Below are positions 30,528-41,481 of a DNA stretch of 64,000 bases, one piece after another. The stretch is from Jaminaea rosea. Taxonomy: Eukaryota > Basidiomycota > Exobasidiomycetes > Microstromatales. How positions within the stretch are numbered: position 1 is the stretch's first letter; each line of letters begins with the position of its first letter. The position numbers were made by a program, and so were the translations under genes. The stretch is taken from the NCBI RefSeq assembly GCF_003144245.1, contig NW_020289975.1, forward strand, positions 496,001 through 560,000, given 5' to 3'. Below the pieces are notes generated by a model that was not told the origin of the DNA, did no database searches, and saw only the letters and a list, made by a program, of their open reading frames with translations.

Positions 30528-31573
30528 CTACGGCCAATTGCGAATGTTGCTCCTGGGAATGCGAGGAGGCGTCAGTATCAGTCTGCTCCTCCCAGCGACG
30601 GCCGTTCCCTTTGCACACTGCCTACTCACCAAACCTTGCTGCAGTCTGCATTCTCTTGCAAGAAGTCCACGAATCTGTCCATCTTGGCAATCGTCTCTGT
30701 GGAGACCCGCTCACCAGCATCGCCGCTCTCCTCGCCTTCCTCTGACGCATCACCTATCCTCAAGGGCGGACTAGTCGGCAGCATCCTCTGCTCCGCTTCC
30801 AGGACCATCCCTACCTGTGCCCCCTTCAATCTCTGGCTGATTGCCCCAATAGCCGCCGGCTCGCACAAGATTTCTACGACCGTACCGTCCTCCTCCAAGA
30901 CCTTCTCCTCCGCATCGGACTCAGGCTCTTCCACCTCTCTGACTTCCTCTGCCCCATCCTCGAGCGCCATCTCAAAGACTTCGTCAAAGGTCTTTCCGCC
31001 CTCCGCGGGCAACGCTACTCTGACCACGCCCTTGCGCTCAAAGAGGTGACTGACGGAGCTTACCCTCGCCCCGCCATTCATCGAGGGCTTGTTGAAGATC
31101 TCCTTGATCCTCGCATGCGTCCTGCCCGGCGAATCGGTCGCACACTCAATAATCATCGCCACTCCGTCCGGTCCTAATGCCTCGTAAGAAACAGTCTGCA
31201 TCCCCTCGCCGCCCGACAATTGCCGTACCGCTTTCGAGATTGTATTCTCCAGGCGGTCCTTAGGGAAGGAGAGCTCTTTGGCTTTGCGAAGGCACATAGC
31301 CAGGCGGGCATTCGTGTCCGGCGAAGGGCCGTTGGCTCGTATAGCTGCGCCTATCTCGCTCGTGAGGCGACCGAATGTATTCGAGCGAGCTGCATCGAGG
31401 ATGGCCTTCTTGTGGCGGATTTTGGACCATTTCGAGGATCCCGATGCTGCTGGAGATGACTGCGAGAAGGAGCGAGAGGGCGCAATGATGCGTGATAATG
31501 CTGGTGGCGATTTTGTAGCCTCTGTTCGCAAGCAGAGCCGCGACGGCCCTGCGATGCATAGGATGCTGGACAT
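30528..31573 (-). CDS. TACO1/YebC-family mitochondrial translation factor
   Basis: Exon 1 is 30630-31573 and a terminal exon of only 25 nt is 30528-30552, giving 322 aa. The N-terminus MSSILCIAGPSRLCLRTE is a likely mitochondrial targeting peptide. The YebC fold follows: GSSKWSKIRHKKAILDAARS, then FGRLTSEIGAAIRANG, FPKDRLENTISKAV and YEALGPDGVAMIIECATDS. Family members (human TACO1, yeast Dpc29) aid mitochondrial translation through ribosome binding. The intron 30553-30629 has GTGAGT, an ACTGACG branch-point-like site and CCCAG. Splicing changes the end from SKVW-stop to SKVWSNIRNWP, which resembles the VYSN-type ending of the family, so the small exon is likely real. It converges with the catalase-fold gene and diverges from EXO1 with about 310 bp between starts. 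Confidence 0.92.
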
Positions 31574-31884
31574 GACGAAAGAGAATGGAGGATGAGGATG
31601 GCGATGCAAAGGCAGTTAAGTCACATCTTCGGGCGAGGCGGAGAGGATAAAGTGGCTCTCCGCATTACATAAGCAGACGCGTTCCCGGCGCGTCCACCTG
31701 GTCCGCGCCTTCAGATTGAAGCCTGTTGCATTTCGGCCACTAACCACCATCTGACCTCCCTCTTCATCTTCACTCATTGGCGCAATCGACACCGTCCAAG
31801 GAGGTCGAGAGCTCTCTCACAAGCTCATGATCTGATTGTACGTCATTTGCAAGCGCCGACGAGGGCGCAGGGTCGTGCTCAGCA
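31574..31884. promoter_or_regulatory. Divergent promoter region TACO1-like / EXO1
   Basis: 311 bp between the two ATGs; it must serve both genes. No clear TATA box or other motif stands out. Confidence 0.45.
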
Positions 31885-34875
31885 ATGGGCATTCAGGGTC
31901 TCTTGCCGATTCTCAAGGACGTTCAGGTGAGCCGAGAAGCGGGCGTCAAGGACACAGTCTATAACAACGCTGATCTCGTCGTCTCTTTTCGCAGAATCCC
32001 ATCAATGTCTCTCAGCTCAAAGGGCAGACGCTTGGCATAGATGGCTATGTTTGGCTCCACCGCGGGGCTTACGGCTGCGCAAAGGCCCTCGTCAAGGGCG
32101 AGTCGACAACCAAGTGAGCAAAGCTTACAGGCTGCATGCGACATGGCTCCGGCTTCTCTGACCACCTTGTAATCCTCGCAGATACATCAACTACGCCCTT
32201 CATCGCATCCGCATGCTCCAACATCATGGCATCACGCCCTACGTAGTTTTCGATGGGGACCGGCTGCCGAGCAAGGCAGGTACTGAGGAGGATCGCGAGC
32301 AAAAGAGGGCATTCAACAAGGCAAAAGCAGAGGTGAGCTTGCATTTACGGAGACGAGAGCCGAAGCCGATTTCGCTCACCGTCGTCCTCATCTCATCGTC
32401 CGCTCGCTCGCGCAGGAACTCAGCATGCAAGGCAAGGACACTGCCGCCTTCGAGTACTACGCCAAGTGCGTCGACATCACGCCGGAGATGGCCTACCAGC
32501 TCATCAAAGCTCTCAAAGCCCAAGGAGTCGACTACGTCGTCGCTCCGTACGAAGCTGACGCCCAACTTGCCTACTTAGAGCGGAACCGCATCATCCACGC
32601 CGTGGTGACCGAAGACTCAGACCTCCTCGTCTTTGGATGCAAGCGCGTTCTTTTCAAAATGGACGCAAAAGGAGACTGCATCGAGATCCAGCAGAGCCGT
32701 CTCACGGCTTGCCGGACCCTCTCATTCGTTGGATGGACCACAGACCTCTTCCGCCAAATGGCCATTCTGTCAGGTTGTGACTATCTGCCCTCCATATCCG
32801 GCATGGGCCTCAAGAATGCACATCGCCTGCTCACGCGCTACAAGACTGTCAAGAAGGTTCTGCAGGTCGTGAGGCTAGAGGGAAAGATGAGAGTTCCTCC
32901 GGACTATGCCAGGCAATTCGAGCAGGCAGAGAAGACTTTTCTGCACCAACGTGTGTGGGATCCGAGGGAAGACAGATTGACAACGCTGCAGCCATTGGGC
33001 GAAGATCAGAGCAATCAGGTACTGCACTACATTGGACCCGACATCGAGCATGACGTCGCCTTCGCCATGGCTCGCGGAGAAGTCGACCCCATCACGAGAC
33101 TGCCGATCAAGGACCTGGTACCCGACACACGATATCCGCAGCAGCAGACGACGAGCGGAGCTCTCAAGAGGGGCCCGCCTGCTGCGCAGACCAGCAAGGG
33201 TCAACAAGGTCTAGGATCGTTCTTCAAAAAGGCGCCAGTTGCGAGGGCGTCGTCATCTGGCAGCAACGGTCTGCAAGCTCTCGCAGGACCTTCTTCACTT
33301 CGCCCACCTTTAGCACCTCGAGATCTCAACAAGGCATCTTCTGCGGGAGACTCCGGCACAGCAGCCACGCCCAAGAAGAAGAGCAAATACTTTGGTGGGG
33401 CGAGCAAGGGCATCGGCAAGGCCGTATCGGCAGAGGAGCCCATCAATGCCCCTCCTGTTCTGCCAACGAAGGAGTCCGAACGAGGTCATGCTGCCTCTCC
33501 TGCTGCTGCCGTGGACGACACAGCGCCCCTCCTTCAGCACCCAAACAGCCAATCGTCCCCAATTGCAGGCATCGGCGACTTCTTCTGCGAGCTCGACGGC
33601 GCTGATGCGGACATGCTCTGTGCCGATGAGCCTGCCGAGCGCGAAGAGGAGCCGGGCATGCGTAGCCCTTCGCCCGTGGCAGCGCCTCGACAGAATGACG
33701 ATGAGATAGTCATGGGCGTAGCAGCGACTTTCTCAGAGGACCGTTGCGAAAGTGGCAATGAAAGGAGGGTGGCATGGGCGAGCGAAGATCATAGCGATGT
33801 CTCTGATGCTGACTCGACGCCCAGCAAGAAAAGGAAGCATATGCTGGACATTCTCTCTTCGCCGCTCAGCTTCGACGGAGACGAGCACGAAAGCCGGCAA
33901 GGTCTCGCCAAATGTAGTAACGCTGTTTCCGTTGACGACAGCAAGACCGGGCTCACGGCTCGCGGCTCTTCGCCGGACCATATCAACTCTTCTCCCTCTC
34001 AAGACGCAGTACAGGTCACAGCGCCAGCAGCGGGTCCGAATCGTGCGAGACAGTCACGATCTCCATCGCCTGGCTCACCTACGGCAGCAGCAGCGTTGCG
34101 ACGCAAGCCTGCGTCGCACAAGCCCCAGCGGAGTGGCCGCAAGTCTCTCTCACTCGTCTCCGGAGCTCCTACTCCAGTCAAGGCCAACGAAGAGGACGGT
34201 GTTGTTCCGGCCACCGACCTTGCTCGATCCCTCTGGGCAAAGTACGCCCATCAAGACATCGAAGGAGGAGCCCAAACACCCGCAGCGAAGGCGGCGAGGC
34301 CTGCCAGGGCAGCAACGACTTCGCGTCCCACCCTTGGTCGCTTCCTCACCACGGGTAGTGCTGTACAGGGTGCATCGTCTTGTCGCCCGCTACGACTGTA
34401 CAAGAGTGATGAGCCTGCGTCTCACCTGCCTTTCGCGCCCAGCAGCGCAGTAGACAGTCCCCTAGCACAGCGGGAGGTACGCGGTGGCTGCCAGATCTCT
34501 GCGGCTGGGCCTGCTCTTCAATTTCACTCGGGCCCACATCACGACCCCGCTCAGCAGGCAGATGACGCCACGCCTACTCCCATGATGAAGTCCAGTCGAA
34601 GTGCACCCAACGTTATGACTACCTCGGCCCTGAAGAGAAAAAATACGCTCAGCATGACGACGGACACCACCCCGGTCCGCCCACCTCTCGGTGCCAGGAA
34701 GAGCAGCAATGATGCCAGAGACGCAAGGACGAGCAGCATCAAGCGTCACAAGGCAATAGGAAGCGGGAAAGGAGCTCTGCGCCTTTCGACTAGCCCTCAA
34801 CCTCCGGCTTCTTCTGCTTTTCTCGATTCGTTCCGCTTTCAGAGGGGAGGGGCGAGGGGAAGTGTTCAGGGATGA
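31885..34875 (+). CDS. EXO1: Exonuclease 1 (5'-3' exo/flap nuclease, RAD2 family)
   Basis: Four exons, 31885-31926, 31995-32113, 32182-32332 and 32416-34875, encode 923 aa; all three introns (68-83 bp) carry GTGAGC donors. The XPG N domain begins MGIQGLLPILKDVQ, and the catalytic acids are visible in GIDGYVWLH, FDGDRLPS, YEADAQLAYL, TEDSDLLVFG and SGCDYLPS. The 3' part is disordered with SPSP-type phosphosites. A canonical PCNA-interacting box QQGLGSFF lies at about residues 367-374, and a related AGIGDFF near 488. EXO1 resects DNA ends, excises in mismatch repair and processes flaps in the nucleus. The C-terminal third is likely the Mlh1/Msh2 interaction region, but no motif is certain. Confidence 0.97.
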
Positions 34876-35169
34876 GAGGGCAGGAAAGGACTGCTCGTGA
34901 GAGTAGAAGGACGAGGATTGATCAGCATTAATGTGAAGAAGAGAAGCGCAGTTGTGTTCATCTTGTTACCTTTGACCTCAATAGCATCTAATCTTAACGA
35001 GCCCCACAGCGAGGAGAAGGAGCGAAGGGTGAAAGGTGGAGGTGGGACTCGAAATGCTGGAGGCCCGTGCGGTCTCTTGTCGCGACGTGATCGAGACGAG
35101 CGAGGATCCAGCGAAGGCGTCTTTCTTGGCTTCTCATCACAACGAAACTTTCTTCGATAGGCAGACAGC
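34876..35169. other. Spacer between EXO1 and the GH2 gene
   Basis: 294 bp holding the 3' end of EXO1 and the promoter of the glycosidase. The first part (34920-35000) is AT-richer than average. No TATA box is clear. Confidence 0.4.
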
Positions 35170-37333
35170 ATGGATACCGACGACGTCGCAGCTTCGCCCC
35201 CCGCATACAATGGAGACACCCCGCGAAGCGAGCATCCACGTCCAGACTGGGTGCGCCTGAGCGCTGGTAGCGTGCAACCAGACTACACCTCCTTGAACGG
35301 CTCCTGGCTCTTTGCCTTCGACGATGAGGACCGCGGTCGACGAGACAAATGGTATCTCGACTCAGCACCAAACCGCAATCCCATCTTCTCAAGAGACATC
35401 ACGGTCCCTTTCGCCTTTCAGACCGAGGCGAGCACTCTGGGCGAGCGGACCTATCATGAGATCCTATGGTTCGTCCTCCAGACGAAGAGGCGCCTGCAAA
35501 GGGGATGCGATCATCTTCTGCACTTCGGCGCAGTCGACTATGAGGCCGACGTTTGGGTCAATGGCCAGCATGTCGCGAGCCACAGAGGTGGTCAAGTGCC
35601 CTTCTCCGCGGACATCACAGCCCAGATCGAGGAGGAGAAAATTTCTGGGACACCCTTGACCATCTTCGTCCGAGCTCATGATCGCATTCAGGACCTCACG
35701 CAGCCTCGTGGAAAGCAGGTGAGCAACGCAGACGCATGAATTCAAAAGCGGCGTGCACACGCGACTGACGTCTCCGATCCATCACCCGCAGTACTGGAAA
35801 CCCAAAAGCGAGTCCATCTTTTACACGCCTTGCAGCGGCATCCACCAATCCGTATGGCTGGAGGCTGTGCCCAAACAACGCATCGAGCGCGCTAATTTCG
35901 TCCCCAACATCGACAACTGCACGCTCGCCATTGACGTCGCCCTGTACGGCATCGATAGAGTTCACCAGATGCACACTCTGACCGGCAAGGCGACCATCGG
36001 TGGCCTCCAAGTCGCGACGGCTAGCAAGAGCATTCCCTACAACACTAGCCGAGCCTCTCTCACCCTAGACATGACTCTACAAGGCATCGAGGCCCCGGGA
36101 GACGTCCAGGTGAATATAGGTGAGCAGGCCATCAACAATGGCGCCTCAATCTCTATAGTGCCCGATACCATCTCCGGGGACACCTGGCAAAACGGCATCG
36201 CCCTCTGGTCTCCCGAGCATCCGGCTCTCTACGACATCGAGCTCGAGCTTCTCAGCGACGCATCTGGCGATATGGTGGACCGCGTCCGGACGTACGCGGG
36301 TATGCGCAAGGTGTCCATCGAAGACGGTCTCTTTAAACTTAACAATCGTCCTTACTTCCAACGTCTTGTGCTCGACCAAGGTCTCTGGCTTCAGACGGGC
36401 TTCACAGCTCCCACCGACGAAGCTTTCAGGGATGACATTCTCAAGATGAAGTCGCTGGGCTTCAATGGAGCTCGCAAGCACCAGAAGGTCGAAGATCCGC
36501 GATACCTATATTGGGCGGACCGCTTAGGGTTCCTCGTCTGGGGAGAGATCGGCAACGCGTACGAGTGGAACGACACGATGGTGGAGCGATTCGTGGATGA
36601 ATGGGGGCAGGCGGTCAGGAGGGATGTCAATCATCCTTGCATCGTGGCGTGGACGCCCGTAAATGAGAGCTGGTCGGTTAACGCTCTGCCCAACAATGAG
36701 GCACAACGGGACTTCCTGAGGACATTGTACCATCTCACAAAGACGATTGACCCGCAGCGCAGGCCGGTGATCGACAATGATGGGTGGGAGCATGTGGTCA
36801 CGGACCTCATGACGGTACACGACTATGCGGATGGAGAAGGGCTTCGCAAGACGTGTGGTAGCTTGGAAGGACTTCTGGCGCCCAAGGCAGGAAAAGATGT
36901 AGTCGTCCGTGGCAGCGAAGGATACAAGGGACAGCCCATTATCCTCAGCGAGTTTGGAGGGGTGAATATTGTCACTGAGGGTGGGACGCAGAACCGGGCC
37001 GGAGGGAGTGAAGACTGGGGATACCATACGGCAAGGAGTGCGGAGGATTTGGAAGGCAGACTCAAGGCTCTCATTGAGTGAGTCTTACAAGCGCGCATGC
37101 TGTTGAAACGAAGAGCTGACCGTTCGGTGTACTTCCTCCACCCCCCACTCCCGGCTGTGTGCCTCCTCTGCAGCGCCATCATCGACGGCGGCATCGTACA
37201 GGGATATTGCTACACGCAGCTGGCCGACTGCGAGCAGGAGACCAATGGTATCCTCACCGCAGACCGACAGTACAAGCTTGACCCTGAGAAGTGTAGGGCC
37301 ATCTTTGGGAGGAAGTCGAGATGGGAGATGTGA
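35170..37333 (+). CDS. Glycoside hydrolase family 2 enzyme (beta-galactosidase/glucuronidase type)
   Basis: Three exons, 35170-35718, 35792-37077 and 37174-37333, encode 664 aa. Domain order is GH2 sugar-binding jelly roll (SLNGSWLFAFDDED, LLHFGAVDYEADVWVNGQHVASHRGG), immunoglobulin-like domain, then the TIM barrel. The acid/base is Glu475 in TPVNESW and the nucleophile Glu570 in ILSEFGG. The last exon completes the barrel (DGGIVQGYCYTQLADCEQETNGI). No signal peptide, so the enzyme is probably intracellular and acts on imported glycosides. At 664 aa it is shorter than LacZ and closer to the short GH2 group found in bacteria and some fungi; substrate cannot be read from sequence. Introns 35719-35791 and 37078-37173 fit this genome. 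Confidence 0.92.
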
Positions 37334-37464
37334 GGTCGAGTCGGCGATTGCCGACGACGTCGCTTGATTGTCCATCTACTCGCGTGCTGGCACGCCACAC
37401 CTTGTTGACATTACTTCCTTGCTTCGACATCCAATCTGACCAGGGTCGGTGTTGACCGTCTCGC

Positions 37465-38601
37465 TCATCTGAACCAAAAGTTCACACTCGCGCTTGTCGT
37501 GAGGCTAGCGACGCAGTGGAACCATCCACGGGGCAGAAAGAGGGCATCCCCAGGCTCCAGCGTAACATTGGCAGCCTCAGCTTGCTTAGCCGCTTCGTTC
37601 AGGAGCGGAAAGTCTTTCTGTCTCTGCCCCTCGTCAACGCCGCGTAGCAAGTAGTTCTCTGTAGGCACCGTACTGGTATTTTGTTGCCTGCCTCCCTTCT
37701 CGAGGTAGAGATAGGGCTGCGCTGCCGGAGGGAAGACGTGAAACCTCTTCTTTCCCACCACTTGAACGAAGATGTTCTCGTATGGGTCGCGATGGATCGG
37801 TGTAAAGGTGCCCCTGGGGCCGACCCAGGTGTTTGTGCGCCACTGCTCCTGATCGCCTCGAGGCCCCACAGTGGTGTGAGGAAGTGAGGGACATTGCTTG
37901 GCGAGGGTGGGTGAGAGGGCAAGGAGATCTTGCTGCGCCACATAGCCTATCAGGTCTGTGGTGCTGCTGGTAAGGGAAGGGATGCTGCCGGCGATAAAGG
38001 CGTCGAGGAAGGTGCCGAAGGGCATCTTGACCTTCTCCCAGCTGCCTTGATCCAGGTATCCTCTGCCTCTCTGTCCCACCTCAACCTCGATTATGGATTC
38101 CTCCATCTCGTCGACTCTCATTCCCTGCAGCGTCTCTCTGCCCTTCTCATCGACATGGCTCCATTTCTCTACAGCTGCCCACGAGTGAGGATTAGAGGCG
38201 GCGGGTCTGACGAGCTTGGGAAGCAGGAGGGGTCGCTGCTCTACTGCAGGCAGGCGAAGGTGAGCTGCGAATGTTTCGAGGCTGGGCAGGGAGGCCGGAC
38301 GCTGCAGCGGTCGAAGAATTGACGACAAAGCGGTCATAGGGAGCCCGTTGTAGCCGCCGCAGCGCCTTGATTTTTTGACTTCTGCTTGTGTTGGATGCTT
38401 TGGCAGGTGGCGTTGACGCAAGTGCGGGAAGAAGGCGGCTGCCCGCTCCACATCGTCTCGACTCAACTGCAGCGGCACTGAGAAAGCCGGCCTGTGGGGA
38501 GGGGCGAAGACAAGAAAGCCGAGCGCTTTCTTCAGCTCTTGTCGATCGACGTTTCGCTTTTTGGCCTTTCTTCCTTCCCAACTATCCTCAACGCCCATCA
38601 T
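37465..38601 (-). CDS. JmjC/cupin-8 Fe(II)/2-oxoglutarate oxygenase
   Basis: A single exon of 378 codons from the ATG at 38601. The frame is open further upstream with other ATGs at 38715 and 38733, which would run antisense into the neighbouring SDR gene. The C-terminal half is a JmjC domain: metal ligands His and Asp in THxxP-like TFTPIHRDPYENIFVQVVG, the 2-oxoglutarate-side KKRFHVFPP, and the distal His in PRGWFHCVASL; the protein ends SASVNFWFR as JMJD5/JMJD7/FIH-like enzymes do. The basic N-terminus (RKAKKRNVDRQELKK) may be nuclear. These enzymes hydroxylate protein or tRNA targets; the target is unknown. It converges with the GH2 gene (131 bp between stops) and its start overlaps the start of the SDR gene on the other strand. 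Confidence 0.87.
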   Translation of the reverse strand: MMGVEDSWEGRKAKKRNVDRQELKKALGFLVFAPPHRPAFSVPLQLSRDDVERAAAFFPHLRQRHLPKHPTQAEVKKSRRCGGYNGLPMTALSSILRPLQRPASLPSLETFAAHLRLPAVEQRPLLLPKLVRPAASNPHSWAAVEKWSHVDEKGRETLQGMRVDEMEESIIEVEVGQRGRGYLDQGSWEKVKMPFGTFLDAFIAGSIPSLTSSTTDLIGYVAQQDLLALSPTLAKQCPSLPHTTVGPRGDQEQWRTNTWVGPRGTFTPIHRDPYENIFVQVVGKKRFHVFPPAAQPYLYLEKGGRQQNTSTVPTENYLLRGVDEGQRQKDFPLLNEAAKQAEAANVTLEPGDALFLPRGWFHCVASLTTSASVNFWFR

Positions 38602-39716
38602 GTCAATCCCAGCTTCAAGCCTTTTCAATCTCTCAGGAGGCGTCGCGCTCGTCACCGGAGGCGGTACTGGTGAGTCGAGCGATACCCGCGTCACCACCTC
38701 CTTGGATGGCGGCATTGACTTTCTCTTTCTCATTCCTCGCTCACACAGGCATCGGCCTCATGGCCGCCCGCGCTCTGGCTTCGCAAGGCGCCAAAGTCTA
38801 TATCACTGGCCGCAGACTTCCAGTGCTCGAGTCGTCCGCCAAGCATCATAATCCCGCCCTCTCTGAGCATGGCGGCAGCCTCGTGCCGCTCCAGCTCGAC
38901 GTTACCTCCAAGGAATCGATCAGTGCTGCCGTCTCCCAGGTCACTCAGCAGGATGGGAAGCTTCACATACTGGTCAACAATGCAGGAGTGGAGGGACCTG
39001 TGACCCATTTCACAGCTGAAGACTTCAAGGAGGGAGCGTCGCCTGAATCCAAGGCGGAGCTCATCTCCAAGCGTATCATGGAGTCGGAAGACTTTAATGG
39101 CTGGGACTTTGTATTTCGTGCAAACGTCCACGCCCTTCACTTCTGCAGCGTTGCATTCCTCCCTCTCCTTGTCAAGGGCAACTCCTCACCTCCGACGGGT
39201 CGTGAGCCAGGCTCCTCCGGCGTGGGCACCTCGGGGTGGACGGCTGGCATTGTCAACATCACGTCTATCAGTGGGCTTGTCAAGTCGTCGCAGAATCACT
39301 ACGCGTACAATGCGAGCAAGGCGGCCGCTAATCACCTGACGCAGATGTTGGCGCATGAACTGCAGTTTGGGGCCAAGATCCCTGTGAGGGTCAATGCGAT
39401 TGCACCAGGTCTGTTCGCTACGGAGATGACGACGGTGAGTACCCAGATGAACGGCCGTGGCATTCCTTGGCGAGCAGCCAGCTGATGTCCCCTTCTGACC
39501 CATACCTCGCCCGCACAGAAACAATCCAGCCAAGCGACTGGCGGCCAATCAAAGGTGGAAGACCTGGACCCTCGTATGAGCAACCCGGCCGGCAGGACGG
39601 GCACCGAGGCCGAGATGGCGCAGGCTGTGCTCTTCCTTGCGAGCGGACTTTTCACCACGGGTGTTGTTGTGCCCGTTGATGGAGGATTCGTTACTGCGAC
39701 GGCTAGCAACCGATGA
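38600..39716 (+). CDS. Short-chain dehydrogenase/reductase
   Basis: Three exons, 38600-38669, 38749-39434 and 39519-39716, encode 317 aa. The classical SDR motifs are present: cofactor site TGGGTGIG formed across intron 1, NNAG, the Ser in INITSISGL-like VNITSISG, the catalytic YxxxK (Tyr210, Lys214 in YNASK), and the C-terminal VPVDGGF. The GRR after the second strand suggests NADP(H) preference. No targeting signal is seen. The substrate is unknown; such proteins in fungi often act in secondary or lipid metabolism. The ATG at 38600 overlaps the ATG of the JmjC gene on the opposite strand, and no earlier in-frame ATG exists. Introns are 38670-38748 and 39435-39518. Confidence 0.93.
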
Positions 39717-39834
39717 GCGCATGCGCACGAGGCTGTGATGCGTAGTCGCCTTTGACCCGTCGTATCCATCACTGCCACACCCTACGCTCTGCAATGCCAT
39801 GATCGTGAATACAATTGCCCGCCAGACGTCGCGT

Positions 39835-41189
39835 CTACAGGTACAGCTTGTTCTTTGAGTCCTCGCCGCCCAGCTTCTGTCCCAAAATCTTGCCAATCGC
39901 CAGCTCAAAGTCCGCCGCACTAACAACGGTCCTCCTCTCCCTCAAGCAGTACATGCCCGCCTCGGTGCAGACACCCCTGACTTCGGCACCACTGATCTGG
40001 CCCATCTTCTCTGCGAGGGCGCGCAGGTTGATACCTCGTTGGAGGGACATCTTGCGCGAGTGGATGCGCAGGATCGAGACACGCGCTTCTGGTCCTGGCG
40101 GAGGGAACTCGATCTTGCGGTCAATTCGACCTGGGCGGAGAAGGGCCGGGTCAAGGATGTCGATACGGTTGGTGGCCATGATAACCTGCGGACGCAAGGA
40201 GAGAGCACAGGGTCGTCAGTATAATGTATTGGTGGCCGGTCATCATCGTTCATCTGCGCACTCACCTTGATGTTCTTGGTCCCTTCGAAACCATCGAGCT
40301 GGTTGAGCAATTCGAGCATAGTCCTCTGCACCTCGCTGTCCCCACCACCGCTACCGCCCTCCTTCCTGCTGCTACCAATCGAGTCAATCTCGTCCATGAA
40401 GATGATACTCGGCGCATGCTCCCTCGCCATGACGAACAGCTCCCTCACCATCCTTGAACCTTCACCAATGTACTTTTGCACCAACTCCGACCCACTGACA
40501 CGAATGAAGCGACAGTCGGTGTGATGCGCCACTGCTCTGGCCAGCAACGTCTTTCCCGTTCCCGGAGGACCATAGAGCAGCACACCCTTGGGCTGCGCAA
40601 TACCCAGAGATTCGAACAGTTCCGGATGCTTGACTGGCAGCTCAATGACTTCCTTGATCTCTTTAATCTGGCGGTCCAACCCACCGACCATCTCGTACGT
40701 CGAGTCGGGCACCTTCTCGACCATCATGAGCGAGACGAGCGGGTCGACCTTATTAGGAAGGATGCGGTGAATAGCGTATGAGTCTGAGCGAAGCGCCACT
40801 CTAATCGTCGGCGTCAGACTAGCGATGGGAATACTGTCGTCAAAGTCGACGATGTACTTGCCCTCGGGCTGAACCTTGACGAGGACCTTCTTCTTGGACA
40901 TGACCTTGATGACTTCACCGACGTGAGAGCCGGGCTCTTGGAGGAGCTGCATCTCCTCGCGAAGCAGTCTAACACGTCCATTGAGCTGGTTGCGTTGCGC
41001 CTCAAGGCGACGAAGATTATGAGTCTTGTCGTTGATGAGGAGCTGGTATTGGGAGATCTTGGAGGCGTAGAAGGACGAGATGCCCGAAGCATTGCCCTTT
41101 GCGCCGCCTTGCTGCAGTGCTGTGGCGGATGAGGATGAAGAAGATGACGCCTGGGCAATGGAGCCCGACTGAACCGCTGTTGCGGCCAT
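39835..41189 (-). CDS. RPT6: 26S proteasome regulatory ATPase Rpt6/PSMC5
   Basis: Two exons on the minus strand, 40266-41189 and 39835-40185, encode 424 aa; the intron is 40186-40265. An N-terminal coiled coil ([19 protein letters not shown]...[10 protein letters not shown]) leads into the OB domain ([23 protein letters not shown]) and AAA+ module with Walker A GPPGTGKT, Walker [12 protein letters not shown] and arginine-finger [43 protein letters not shown] is typical of Rpt6. The chain ends KLYL, fitting the hydrophobic-Tyr-X motif that docks into alpha-ring pockets of the 20S core. Part of the base of the 19S particle, unfolding substrates. It converges with the SDR gene (118 bp) and diverges from KNL1 (292 bp). 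Confidence 0.97.
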
Positions 41190-41481
41190 GATGGAAGTCG
41201 AGGGGCAGTGGCGGTTTGGTGGTGATGTGAGGATCGAGACGCAAGAGGATGAGCGGCGTTGCGAGAGCGGAGGCGGGTGGAGAGAGCAGCGAGGCTTGCG
41301 TGGCCACGACCATGTGGCACAACCTCAACGATGTAAGCCACGCGAGCGGAGGAGCGAGCAAGCCTCGCGTGCCCGCCGCGTCTCGAGTCCGTCAACAACG
41401 GGACGAGCAGCAACCAACACTCGGGGCGAAACGCAGAGGTGCAGCTTGACTCTGTTCGTCATCCAATCAACTTCGTCCATC

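Noticed and set aside
30626-30629. Ending the TACO1-like protein at the immediate stop after SKVW
   Set aside because: A strong donor overlaps it and the downstream exon gives a family-like C-terminus.
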